The position numbers and the translations under genes are program-made. The notes beneath the pieces were generated by a model. It was given only the letters and a program-made list of their open reading frames with translations. It searched no databases and had not been told where the DNA came from. This document shows positions 17,790 through 25,538 of a DNA stretch of 64,000 bases, piece after piece. How positions within the stretch are numbered: the first letter of the stretch is position 1; each line of letters begins with the position of its first letter. Source of the stretch: Salipiger marinus (lineage in GTDB: Bacteria > Pseudomonadota > Alphaproteobacteria > Rhodobacterales > Rhodobacteraceae); the NCBI RefSeq assembly GCF_900100085.1, contig NZ_FNEJ01000007.1:124001-188000 (forward strand), in the 5' to 3' direction.

Positions 17790-18803
17790 TCAGAACCCTT
17801 CCAGCACGATCTTGCCGCGCGCGGTCCCGCTCTCGATCAGGGCGTGGGCCTTTTTCAGGTTCTCGGCATTGATCGGCGACAGCGTGTCGGTCAGCGTGGT
17901 GCGGATGCGCCCGTCATCCACCAGCCGCGCGATCTCGTTCAGGATGCGCCCCTGTTCGCCCATATCCGGCGTCTGATAAAGCGCGCGGGTGAACATCAGT
18001 TCGTGATGGATCGACACCGCCTTGCGCTTGAACAGCATCACGTCGAACCCCTTGGGATCGTCGATCAGCGCGAAACGGCCCTGCGGCGCGATCAGCTCGG
18101 CGATCTCGGGGATGTGCTGGTCGGTATGCGTGGTCGAAAACACGAAGGCAGGCGCGCCAAGACCAAGTGCTGCGACCTGTGCCGCCAGCGGCTGCGAATG
18201 ATCCAGCACGTGATGCGCCCCCAGGTCCCGCGCCCAGTCCTGGGTTTCGGGGCGCGAGGCGGTGGCGATCACGGTGAGGTCAGTGCATTGCCGCGCGATC
18301 TGCACGGCGATGGAGCCCACCCCGCCCGCGCCGCCGATGATCACGATGGCTTCCGCCGCGCCGGGCACGGGGCGGGTCACGTCCATCCGGTCAAACATCG
18401 CCTCCCATGCGGTCAGCGAGGTCAGCGGCAGCGCTGCGGATTCCGCCCAGCTGAGCGAGGTGGGGCGATGACCGACGATGCGTTCATCCACCAGATGCAG
18501 TTCGGCATTGGTGCCGGGGCGGATCAGCGAGCCGGCATAAAACACCTCGTCCCCCGGCTGGAACAGCGTCACCTCCGGCCCGGTGGCGCGCACGATCCCG
18601 GCGGCATCCCACCCGATCACCTTCCAGTCGCCGCTCTCGGGCGCGGTGCTGCGGCGGATCTTGTAATCGACCGGGTTCACCGACACCGCCTTGACCTCGA
18701 CCAGCAGATCGCGCCCTTCGGGCCGGGGGTCCGGCAGGTCGATGTCGACCAGCGCTGTGGCTTCGGTGATGGCGCCGGGGATCTGATATCCAACAGCTTT
18801 CAT
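17790..18803 (-). CDS. Zinc-type alcohol dehydrogenase-like / quinone oxidoreductase family protein
   Basis: 337 residues of the medium-chain dehydrogenase superfamily. VKAVSVNPVDYKIRR is the family N-terminal signature and IIGGAGGVGSIAVQIARQ near residue 155 is the NADPH-binding motif. The cysteine ligands of catalytic and structural zinc are missing, so it belongs to the zinc-free NADPH:quinone/enone reductase type despite the usual database name. It probably reduces reactive enones or quinones. A HxlR regulator gene is divergent about 97 bp away, a pairing often seen for electrophile-response reductases. The substrate is unknown. Confidence 0.85.
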   Translation of the reverse strand: MKAVGYQIPGAITEATALVDIDLPDPRPEGRDLLVEVKAVSVNPVDYKIRRSTAPESGDWKVIGWDAAGIVRATGPEVTLFQPGDEVFYAGSLIRPGTNAELHLVDERIVGHRPTSLSWAESAALPLTSLTAWEAMFDRMDVTRPVPGAAEAIVIIGGAGGVGSIAVQIARQCTDLTVIATASRPETQDWARDLGAHHVLDHSQPLAAQVAALGLGAPAFVFSTTHTDQHIPEIAELIAPQGRFALIDDPKGFDVMLFKRKAVSIHHELMFTRALYQTPDMGEQGRILNEIARLVDDGRIRTTLTDTLSPINAENLKKAHALIESGTARGKIVLEGF

Positions 18804-18900
18804 GGCATGTCTCCTGCTTGCATGCCGCAGACCTAAGACTTACCCTCGGCCCTGCGCAATACGCACAAAGATTGATGATAGTGTCAGAAAGGATACCGTC

Positions 18901-19260
18901 TTGAGCAAGCTCCGCCATTCCCGTTTCGACTGTGCGCCGGGCTGTGCGGTGGAGGCGGCGATCAGCCTGATCGACGGCAAGTGGAAATGCGTGATCCTGT
19001 TTCACCTGACCGACGGCACGATGCGGTTCAGCGAACTGCGCCGCGCCATCCCCGGCGTGACGCAGCGCACCCTGACCAACCAGCTGCGCGAGCTGGAGGC
19101 GGACGGGCTGATCCGCCGCGAGGTCTTTGCGCAAGTGCCGCCCAAGGTGGAATACAGCCTGTCGGATCTGGGCCGCAGCATGACCCCGGTTCTGGCCGCG
19201 CTGAAGGCATGGGGTGACGCCAATCTCGACCGGTTCGCCATGGCGCAGCCCGAGGCCTGA
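18901..19260 (+). CDS. HxlR-family transcriptional regulator
   Basis: 119 residues if translation starts at TTG 18901, which is preceded by AGAAAGGA at good spacing; no ATG or GTG is available in frame close by, and a start at 18802 would overlap the divergent gene. The winged-helix core (CAVEAAISLIDGKWKCVILFHL, then FSELRRAIPGVTQRTLTNQLRELEADGLI) is typical of HxlR/YodB/HypR proteins. Cys 9 and Cys 13 (near FDCAPGC) are in the place where thiol-sensing members carry their redox cysteine. Control of the divergent reductase gene is the simplest reading. Confidence 0.85.
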   Translation: MSKLRHSRFDCAPGCAVEAAISLIDGKWKCVILFHLTDGTMRFSELRRAIPGVTQRTLTNQLRELEADGLIRREVFAQVPPKVEYSLSDLGRSMTPVLAALKAWGDANLDRFAMAQPEA

Positions 19261-19287
19261 GCGCGCCATGGCGGGATGGGGCGTGCC

Positions 19288-20277
19288 TCAGCCGAAGATC
19301 GCGTGCTGCTCCATCTCGGGCCAGATCGCCTCGGGCAGATCCTGCGCAAAAAGGTCGAAATTCCGCGTGAGGCTCGCAGGCTTGGCCGAGCCGATCAGCA
19401 CGCTGGCCACCACCGGGCTTTTCAGCGGAAAATGCAGCGCCGCCGTGGCCAGCGCCACGTCATGACGGGCGGCCACGGCTTCCATCGCGGTGACGCGCGC
19501 CATGATCTCGGGCGGGGCCTCGTGGTAGTTGAAGGTGGCGCCGGGCCGCGCGCCGGTGGCAAGGATGCCTGAGTTGAACACGCCACCCACCACCATCGCG
19601 GTGCCGCTTTGCTCGCAAAGGCCCATCAGCCGGGCGCTGGCGCTGCGATCCAGCAGCGAATGCCGCCCCGCCATCAGCAGGCAGTCCAGCGGCACCCGGT
19701 CCATCACGTCAAGACAGGCCTGAACCTGATTGACGCCAAGCCCGTAAGCCTTGATGTGGCCATCGCGCTTCAACTCCTCCAGCGCCCTGATGCCGCTGCG
19801 GCTGAAGCTGTCCAGATGCGCGGCATAGCCTTCGGCGTCAAAACTGTCGGGCTCCAGATCATGCACATAAAGAATGTCGACCGAGGGCAGACCCAGACGC
19901 TGCAGGCTGTCTTCCCAGCTGCGCAGGATCCCGTCATAGGAATAGTCATAGGTGATCGAGAAGGGCAGCGCGCCGACATAGCCGGTGTCGGGCAGCGGAC
20001 CCGAGGTCACCGGCTCCAGCAGGCGCCCGACCTTGGTGGACAGCACGAAACTGTCACGCGGCTTGTCCTGCAGGAAATCCCCGACCCGCCGTTCCGACAG
20101 GCCCTGCCCGTAAAACGGCGCGGTGTCGAAATAGCGGATGCCGCCATCCCATGCCGCCTGCAGCGTCGCCATGGCCTGCGCCCGTTCGACGGGACGATAA
20201 AGGTTGCCGATGGGCGCGGCCCCGAAGGACAGTTCGGTCAGGTCCAACCCGGTGGATCCAAGTTTGCGCGTCTTCAC
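19288..20277 (-). CDS. Aldo/keto reductase (D-threo-aldose 1-dehydrogenase / pyridoxal 4-dehydrogenase-like)
   Basis: 329 residues from GTG 20277, chosen because AAGGAGA lies 6 bp upstream and the sequence begins MKTRKLGSTGLDLTELSFGAA; the open frame extending to 20577 has no support. AKR features include the catalytic Tyr in YFDTAPFYGQGLSERRVG, Lys in FVLSTKVGRLL and a His in the ILYVHDLEPD strand. Layout and sequence resemble AKR15/D-threo-aldose 1-dehydrogenases, which oxidise L-fucose or related sugars, or pyridoxal. It ends 27 bp from the convergent hxlR gene. Natural substrate unknown. Confidence 0.82.
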   Translation of the reverse strand: MKTRKLGSTGLDLTELSFGAAPIGNLYRPVERAQAMATLQAAWDGGIRYFDTAPFYGQGLSERRVGDFLQDKPRDSFVLSTKVGRLLEPVTSGPLPDTGYVGALPFSITYDYSYDGILRSWEDSLQRLGLPSVDILYVHDLEPDSFDAEGYAAHLDSFSRSGIRALEELKRDGHIKAYGLGVNQVQACLDVMDRVPLDCLLMAGRHSLLDRSASARLMGLCEQSGTAMVVGGVFNSGILATGARPGATFNYHEAPPEIMARVTAMEAVAARHDVALATAALHFPLKSPVVASVLIGSAKPASLTRNFDLFAQDLPEAIWPEMEQHAIFG

Positions 20278-20618
20278 TGAGACTCTCCTTGTCACGCCGG
20301 GCCGCCACCCTGCGGCGGGCCCGGGCTGTTGCAACAGGCAGTATAGCGGACCATGGCGGAGCGTCGACGGCGTTTCGTCAGATCTGACATGAAGATACCC
20401 ATGCAAGCGTCTGATCTTGCGGGAAAGTTGCCGCAATAGACCGCTTCGGTGACGCGCCGCGTCCGCCCCTGCGTGCGCAAGGGCCGCCCCTGCCCCGGCG
20501 GCCCGCGGGGTCAGGATCCTGAAAACGCTTGCGCGAATCCGAGTCAGCCTGCAATAGTCACGGAAAAGGGCGACCAAACGCCGGATTCCGTGAACACGCT
20601 ACGGACGCAAGAGGGCAG
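20278..20618. other. Intergenic region before repABC
   Basis: This 341-bp stretch has no convincing gene. It contains a perfect 12-bp palindrome GTCAGATCTGAC (20377-20388) and a likely repA promoter near its right end (see 20529-20557). Replicons of this type often keep regulatory or partition sites here, but no parS match was found on this side. Confidence 0.5.
20529..20557 (+). promoter_or_regulatory. Candidate repABC promoter
   Basis: TTGCGC (20529-20534) and CAATAG (20552-20557) with 17-bp spacing match a sigma-70-type promoter about 60 bp before the repA start. In known repABC plasmids the operon promoter sits at this place and is repressed by RepA with RepB. Confidence 0.45.
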
Positions 20619-21806
20619 ATGAGCAGAGCCGAGACCCACGAAGACCTTAACGCGGTCATTCGTCAGCATTCCGAAATGCTGGCCGCACAGTTGCATTCGC
20701 AGCGGGAAAGCCTGTTTCCGCCTGATGCCTCCAAGGCTATGCGGAAATTCACCTCCGGGGAAGCGGCGGCGCTGCTGGGGGTCAATGATTCCTACCTGCG
20801 CAAGCTGCATCTGGACGGCAAGGGCCCCTCGCCCGAGATGTCTTCGGGAAACCGGCGGCAGTATTCGGTGGAAGACATCCAGAACCTGCGGATCCTGCTG
20901 GAAAAAACCGCGCGCAAGCCCGGGGATTACCTGCCCGGCCGCCGCGAGGGCGACCATCTGCAGATCATCGGCGTGATGAATTTCAAGGGCGGCTCGGGCA
21001 AGACCACGTCTTCCGCGCATCTGGCACAGCGGCTGGCGCTGAAAGGCTACCGGGTGCTGGCCATCGACCTTGACCCGCAGGCCTCGCTGACGGCGCTGCA
21101 CGGGGTGCAGCCGGAATTCGACCTGCTCGACGGCGGCACGCTGTATGATGCGATCCGCTATGAAAACCCGCTGCCGATCACGCAGGTCATCCGCCGGACC
21201 TATATCCCCAATCTCGACCTGATCCCCGGCAACCTTGAACTGATGGAATTCGAACACGAGACGCCGCGCGCGCTGGCCCGGGGCAATGCCGGGCTGTTCT
21301 TCTTCCGGGTCAAGGAGGCGCTGGCGCAGGTCGATGACCGCTATGACGTGGTGGTGATCGACTGCCCGCCGCAGCTTGGGTTCCTGACCATGTCCGCGCT
21401 CTCTGCCGCCACCGGCGTGCTGGTCACCATCCATCCGGAAATGCTCGACGTCATGTCCATGAGCCAGTTCCTGCGGATGACGGCCGATCTGATGGATGTG
21501 ATTGCCGACAGCGGCGCCGACATGTCCCATGACTGGATGCGCTATCTGCTGACCCGTTACGAGCCGACCGACGCGCCGCAGAACCGCATCGTGGCCTTCC
21601 TGCGCACCATGTATGGCGACAAGGTGCTGAACGCGCCGATGCTGAAATCCACCGCAATTTCCGATGCGGGCCTGACCAAGCAGACGCTTTACGAGGTGGA
21701 GCGCAGCGCCTTCACCCGCACCACCTATGACCGCGCCATCGAAAGCCTGAACGCGGTCAATGACGAGATCTCGCAGCTCATCCAGAAAACATGGGGGCGC
21801 CCGTGA
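20619..21806 (+). CDS. repA: Plasmid partitioning ATPase RepA (ParA family)
   Basis: 395 residues from ATG 20619 (GAGGG upstream); an upstream in-frame extension to 20529 overlaps the promoter. The N-terminal HTH region (about 50-100, FTSGEAAALLGVNDSYLRKLH) is followed by a deviant Walker A KGGSGKTT at 123-130 and DLDPQASLTALHG, then the Walker B strand VVVIDCPPQLGFLTMSAL. This is the ParA-type ATPase of repABC replicons; it separates plasmid copies with RepB at parS and represses its own operon. repB starts inside its last codons. Confidence 0.96.
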   Translation: MSRAETHEDLNAVIRQHSEMLAAQLHSQRESLFPPDASKAMRKFTSGEAAALLGVNDSYLRKLHLDGKGPSPEMSSGNRRQYSVEDIQNLRILLEKTARKPGDYLPGRREGDHLQIIGVMNFKGGSGKTTSSAHLAQRLALKGYRVLAIDLDPQASLTALHGVQPEFDLLDGGTLYDAIRYENPLPITQVIRRTYIPNLDLIPGNLELMEFEHETPRALARGNAGLFFFRVKEALAQVDDRYDVVVIDCPPQLGFLTMSALSAATGVLVTIHPEMLDVMSMSQFLRMTADLMDVIADSGADMSHDWMRYLLTRYEPTDAPQNRIVAFLRTMYGDKVLNAPMLKSTAISDAGLTKQTLYEVERSAFTRTTYDRAIESLNAVNDEISQLIQKTWGRP

Positions 21807-22801
21807 CCGACAGCAAGAAACGCCGCCTGTCCATGCTTGACGGGCTGGCCAGCACCGGAGCCCCCGCCACGCCGGGCAGCATGATGTCCAGCAACCGCGC
21901 GCTGCGCTCTGCCCGCGATGCGGTGGACGCGCATCACGTCTGGGATCTGGACCCCGCCGAGATTGACGATGACCGCTTCGCCGACCGGCTCGATCCGCAG
22001 GATGTGCTGGATTTGCGCGCCTCCATCGAACAGAACGGCCAGACCGTGCCGATTCTGGTGCGGCGCCACCCGACCGAAACCAACCGCTATCTGCTGGTCT
22101 ATGGCCGCAGACGGCTGGAGGCGATCCGCGGCTCCGGCAAGCTGGGCAAGGTCCGCGCGCTCATCGCCTCGCTCGACGACAGTGCTGCGCTGCGCGCGCA
22201 GGTCTCCGAAAATACCGGCAGACGGGATCTGAGCTATATCGAGCGGGCGCTTTTTGCGCGGGAACTGCTCGACAGCGGTTTCGGATCGCAGGCGCAGATC
22301 GCCGAGGTGCTGAATGTCACCCGCTCCGCCGTGTCCATGGCGGTGTCGGTCGCCAAGACCGTGGGCCCCGATCTCGCGCGGGCGATTGGCCCCGCGCATG
22401 GCATCGGCCGCCCCAGATGGGAGGCGCTGGCCAAGGATCTGGCCGAAACCCGCCCCGACCCCGCCGATCTGAGCCAGATCGCGCAGGCGGCGCGCGACGC
22501 GGCGGCAGGTGGTGCGCGGACCGACGACAGCGAAGAGCCCGACACCGATCCGTCGGTCGCGGCCTTTGACGCCGTGGTACGGCATCTGAAAAAGGGCAGT
22601 CCCGCACGGCGCGGCACCAAGGCGCGGGCAAAGACCACGCCGCTGGTGATCGGCGGCAGCGTTGCCGGGACGGTCAGGAAATCCAACGGGGCGGTCCGTC
22701 TGGACCTGACCACCGTGGAGGAGGGTTTTGCGGACTGGCTGGACGGCCAGGCGCAGAGCCTGATTGAGGAGCTTCACGCGCGCTGGAAAAGCGGGTCGTG
22801 A
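21803..22801 (+). CDS. repB: Plasmid partitioning protein RepB (ParB family)
   Basis: Start GTG 21803 overlaps the repA stop (GTGA), giving 332 residues; ATG 21791 is a close alternative adding four. The N-terminal RepA-contact peptide (TDSKKRRLSMLDGL) is followed by a ParB/Spo0J nuclease-like domain (DVLDLRASIEQNGQTVPILV, RYLLVYGRRRLEAIR) and a HTH (SQAQIAEVLNVTRSAVSMAVSV, about residues 155-176). It binds parS; two perfect candidate sites lie downstream of repC. The pairing with repA and repC leaves little doubt. Confidence 0.96.
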   Translation: MTDSKKRRLSMLDGLASTGAPATPGSMMSSNRALRSARDAVDAHHVWDLDPAEIDDDRFADRLDPQDVLDLRASIEQNGQTVPILVRRHPTETNRYLLVYGRRRLEAIRGSGKLGKVRALIASLDDSAALRAQVSENTGRRDLSYIERALFARELLDSGFGSQAQIAEVLNVTRSAVSMAVSVAKTVGPDLARAIGPAHGIGRPRWEALAKDLAETRPDPADLSQIAQAARDAAAGGARTDDSEEPDTDPSVAAFDAVVRHLKKGSPARRGTKARAKTTPLVIGGSVAGTVRKSNGAVRLDLTTVEEGFADWLDGQAQSLIEELHARWKSGS

Positions 22802-22842
22802 GCAGAGGCAGAGCAGCAAGAAAAAGGAGGCACGGCACAGGC

Positions 22843-22945
22843 TAAAGAAAAGGTCCCGCAAAGCTTGCGCTCCACGAGACCCAGACTTTGATCTTAGCAC
22901 TTTCAAGGTAATGGGCCAGCGCATGAACCGCAAGTCTTAATGGAT
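22843..22945 (-). ncRNA. Counter-transcribed RNA of the repABC plasmid (RepE/inc-alpha type), approximate ends
   Basis: The 181-bp repB-repC gap normally encodes a small antisense RNA that blocks repC expression. Read on the minus strand there is a Rho-independent terminator: GGTCTC pairs with GGGACC around an inner CGCAA-GCT-TTGCG hairpin (22852-22881), followed by TTTTCTTT (22844-22851). The 3' end is thus well placed; the 5' end near 22945 and the promoter were not resolved. Known family members set plasmid copy number and incompatibility. Confidence 0.6.
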
Positions 22946-22982
22946 TCGCGGAACAGCTTTTCTATGCCTTCGTGAAAAAATC

Positions 22983-24173
22983 ATGGACTACATTCCCCTT
23001 TCGCCGTTTATGCGGCCGATGACGCTTGCCCATTTGCGCGGCGTCCCCCCTGCAGAGGCGCCCGCCCCTGACAGGACCGCCAACAAATGGGCGATTCTGC
23101 GCGACCTGTCCAAGGCGCAGGCGGCCTTCGGGATCACCGAACGCGACCTGACGGTGCTGCAGGGGCTGCTGAGCTTCTGCCCAGAGACCGAGCTTGCCAC
23201 GGGGAAGGACATGGTGGTGTTCCCCTCCAACAAGACGATCTGCGAGCGGCTGAACGGCATGCCCTGCTCCACCATGCGGCGGCATCTGGCCCGGCTGGTG
23301 GAGGCCGGGCTGCTGATCCGCCGCGACAGCCCGAACGGCAAGCGCTACATGCGCAGGCTTGGCCCGGAGCGCGTGGCCTTCGGCTTTGACCTCTCCCCCC
23401 TGCTCCGCCGCGCGACAGAGATCACCCAGACAGCAGATGCGGTCCGGGAGGCAGAGACCCGCCTGCAGCATCTGCGCGAGGTGGTCAGCCTGATGCGCCG
23501 CGATCTGGCAGCCCTTGCCGAATTTGGCGAAGACCTGTTCCCGGGCCTCGGCCTCTGGGATCAGCTGCGCGACCGGGCGGCGCTGACGGCACGCGCGCTG
23601 CGGCGCAAGCTAACGCTGGACGATCTGGCGCAGCAGAAGCGCGATCTTGAAACGCTTCTGGACGCCGCCCGTCAGCAGATCGACGGCGTTGATGCAGCGG
23701 AAATGGACACCACTGACGCCCGGAATGAGCAGCACCAACAGAGATCACAAATAGACTCTCTTGATCTTGAACAGGGCATGGAAAGCGGCACCGAGTGCGG
23801 CGTCTCGTCGGCGGGCGAGAGTGATGTGACGGAAGACAGGCCCAGACCAAGCCTGCCGCTGCGGCTGGTGCTGGCCGCCTGCCCCAGTCTCCGGACCTTC
23901 TATCCGCAGGAAATCCGGCACTGGCACCATCTGCACGATGCGGCCTGCAAGCTGCGCGCGTTCATGGGCATCAGTCCCGCCGCCTGGAATGAGGCGCAGC
24001 GCCATATGGGGCCGGAGCAGGCTGCGATCACGGTTGCCGCGATTCTGGAACGGGTGGCCGAGATCAGATCACCCGGCGGCTATCTGCGCGCGCTGACCGC
24101 GAAGGCCGCTGCGGGACATTTCAGCAGTAGTCCGATGATCATGGCGCTGTGCAACAGGCCGCAGGCGGCATGA
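22983..24173 (+). CDS. repC: Replication initiator RepC
   Basis: 396 residues, normal for RepC. The N-terminal winged-helix domain includes KTICERLNGMPCSTMRRHLARLVEAGLLIRRDSPNGKRYMRR; the C-terminal domain after an acidic, polar linker (about 235-290) includes RLVLAACPSLRTFYPQEIRHWHHLHDA. RepC is the only protein needed to start replication in repABC plasmids and acts on an origin inside its own gene. The leader between repB and repC carries the antisense RNA that controls it. Confidence 0.96.
   Translation: MDYIPLSPFMRPMTLAHLRGVPPAEAPAPDRTANKWAILRDLSKAQAAFGITERDLTVLQGLLSFCPETELATGKDMVVFPSNKTICERLNGMPCSTMRRHLARLVEAGLLIRRDSPNGKRYMRRLGPERVAFGFDLSPLLRRATEITQTADAVREAETRLQHLREVVSLMRRDLAALAEFGEDLFPGLGLWDQLRDRAALTARALRRKLTLDDLAQQKRDLETLLDAARQQIDGVDAAEMDTTDARNEQHQQRSQIDSLDLEQGMESGTECGVSSAGESDVTEDRPRPSLPLRLVLAACPSLRTFYPQEIRHWHHLHDAACKLRAFMGISPAAWNEAQRHMGPEQAAITVAAILERVAEIRSPGGYLRALTAKAAAGHFSSSPMIMALCNRPQAA
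23720..23785. other. Likely oriV inside repC
   Basis: This part of repC, encoding the polar linker, is clearly richer in A+T than the surrounding gene (for example CACAAATAGACTCTCTTGAT). In studied repABC replicons oriV lies in such an A+T-rich segment in the middle of repC. The limits given are approximate. Confidence 0.5.
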
Positions 24174-24243
24174 GACAGGGCAGGGGAGGCATGTTTCCGA
24201 AACGCAGGGAGGTCGGGCGCGGGGGAATGCCGGGCCCGGGCCG

Positions 24244-24259
24244 GTTCACAGCTGTGAAC
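24244..24259. promoter_or_regulatory. parS site 1
   Basis: GTTCACAGCTGTGAAC is a perfect 16-bp palindrome and matches the repABC parS consensus GTTNNCNNNNGNNAAC. It lies 71 bp after the repC stop, a usual place for the RepB centromere site. Confidence 0.88.
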
Positions 24260-24286
24260 TTGGCCCAGTGCTGCCTGATTTCACAT

Positions 24287-24302
24287 GTTCACAGCTGTGA
24301 AC
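24287..24302. promoter_or_regulatory. parS site 2
   Basis: A second identical copy of GTTCACAGCTGTGAAC, 43 bp centre to centre from the first (about four helical turns), so two RepB dimers could bind on the same face of DNA. Confidence 0.88.
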
Positions 24303-24340
24303 TTTGCGCTGTCCGGTCAGACCCGAGCCACTACCAGCCC

Positions 24341-25483
24341 CTACAGACCGGAGGCTTTGGTCAGGTTGACGCGGAACCTGTCGCGGCGGCGCTGATAGCG
24401 CCGGGTCATCTCGGCGCTGGAATGGCCAAGCTGTTTCTGCACATAGCGCTCGTCGACCTCGGCGCTGCTGGCAAGCCCCGCGCGCAGGCTGTGGCCGGAA
24501 AACAGCGCCAGCCGTTCCTTTTCGGGAAGCTCGGGGCGCAGCCCGGCATCGCGCACCGTCTGCTTGACCAGCCGGGCCACATGTTTGTCAGACAGCCGCT
24601 TGGGCGTCGCCTTCAGCCCGTTGCGCGACACCGATACAAAGACCGGGCCAAAGTCGATCTTGGCGAAATGCAGCCACTGGCTCAGCGCGTGAACCGGGCA
24701 GGTCATTGGCGCGCTGCCTCGGGCAATCTCCACCTCGCGCCAGCCGGTCTTGCCGCGCAGGGTGATCAGCACGCCCTCTTCCAGCAGATCGACCCAGCCG
24801 CCGCTGTCGGGCGTGTCGTCCTTGTGAACATCAAGGCTGACGATTTCAGATCGGCGCAGCCCGCCCGCAAACCCCACCAGCAGCATGGCGCGGTCGCGCA
24901 GCCCGCGCAGGTCATGCGGCAGCGTTGCAAGCATGGCGCGGATATCCTCCGCCAGAACCGCCTCTTTCTGCACGGGCGGTCTGGCATGGCGGCGACGGAT
25001 GCCCGCAAGAACGCTGGCGATGTGACGGTCCTTGCGGTCCATCCGGGCACCGCGCTGCGCGTAGCCCCAGGCCAGACCGGACAGCCGCCGCTCGATCGAG
25101 GAGACCGACAGCCCCACCGTCCTGCCCTGCCCCGAGGCGAGATCGGCAAGATAAAGCCCGATCATCTCGGGCGAGGGGGGCAGGGGGTCAGCGCCGCGCA
25201 TCCGGCACCAGCGGCCAAAATGCGTCCAGTCGGCGGCATAGGCTTTCAGGGTGTTTTCAGACGCCGACTGGCGGGCATAATCCCGTGCCGTATCCACAAG
25301 CCGGTCAAGCCCACCCGATCCGGCCACATGGGCGGGAAGGACAAGTTCTGCATCTGGGCGCGGCGGATCCTCCGGAGGATCTGGTGACTCAAGCGGCAAT
25401 GATTTGGATTTTTCCGTTGTCATTTTTGCTCCATTAGTGGAATCTAACGATTTGATATCATTACATTCATCTTCTTGTTTCAT
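24341..25483 (-). CDS. Tyrosine recombinase / integrase
   Basis: 380 residues. An N-terminal SAM-like core-binding domain (about 70-165, ENTLKAYAADWTHFGRWC) is followed by a catalytic domain with the tyrosine recombinase residues: Arg in GFAGGLRRSEIVSLD, GHSLRAG (His-x-x-Arg), a second His in QLGHSS and Tyr 363 in MTRRYQRR. It may resolve plasmid multimers or integrate cassettes. It lies just after parS, convergent with repC. The annotated ATG 25483 falls inside a repeat that may be the end of the adjacent transposon, so the native start could be the internal Met 21 (MTTEKSKSLPL) or may have been lost. Confidence 0.88.
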   Translation of the reverse strand: MKQEDECNDIKSLDSTNGAKMTTEKSKSLPLESPDPPEDPPRPDAELVLPAHVAGSGGLDRLVDTARDYARQSASENTLKAYAADWTHFGRWCRMRGADPLPPSPEMIGLYLADLASGQGRTVGLSVSSIERRLSGLAWGYAQRGARMDRKDRHIASVLAGIRRRHARPPVQKEAVLAEDIRAMLATLPHDLRGLRDRAMLLVGFAGGLRRSEIVSLDVHKDDTPDSGGWVDLLEEGVLITLRGKTGWREVEIARGSAPMTCPVHALSQWLHFAKIDFGPVFVSVSRNGLKATPKRLSDKHVARLVKQTVRDAGLRPELPEKERLALFSGHSLRAGLASSAEVDERYVQKQLGHSSAEMTRRYQRRRDRFRVNLTKASGL

Positions 25484-25511
25484 TACCGGATTATAGTTTC
25501 ATTATCGGACA
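25477..25511. repeat. Two direct repeats left of tniA, candidate transposon end or res-type site
   Basis: GTTTCATTACCGG (25477-25489) and GTTTCATTATCGG (25496-25508) start 19 bp apart; the second continues ACA. A left terminus beginning TGT at 25476 would fit the 5'-TGT ends of Tn7/Tn5053 relatives. The tail ATTATCGGACA also resembles half-sites bound by Tn3-type resolvases. Confidence 0.55.
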
Positions 25512-25538
25512 CAAGATATCTTTTTCTTGGTTTTGGCC

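Noticed and set aside
20278-20577. Extension of the aldo/keto reductase to 429 residues
   Set aside because: No ribosome site or conserved sequence; GTG 20277 has AAGGAGA and the family N-terminus.
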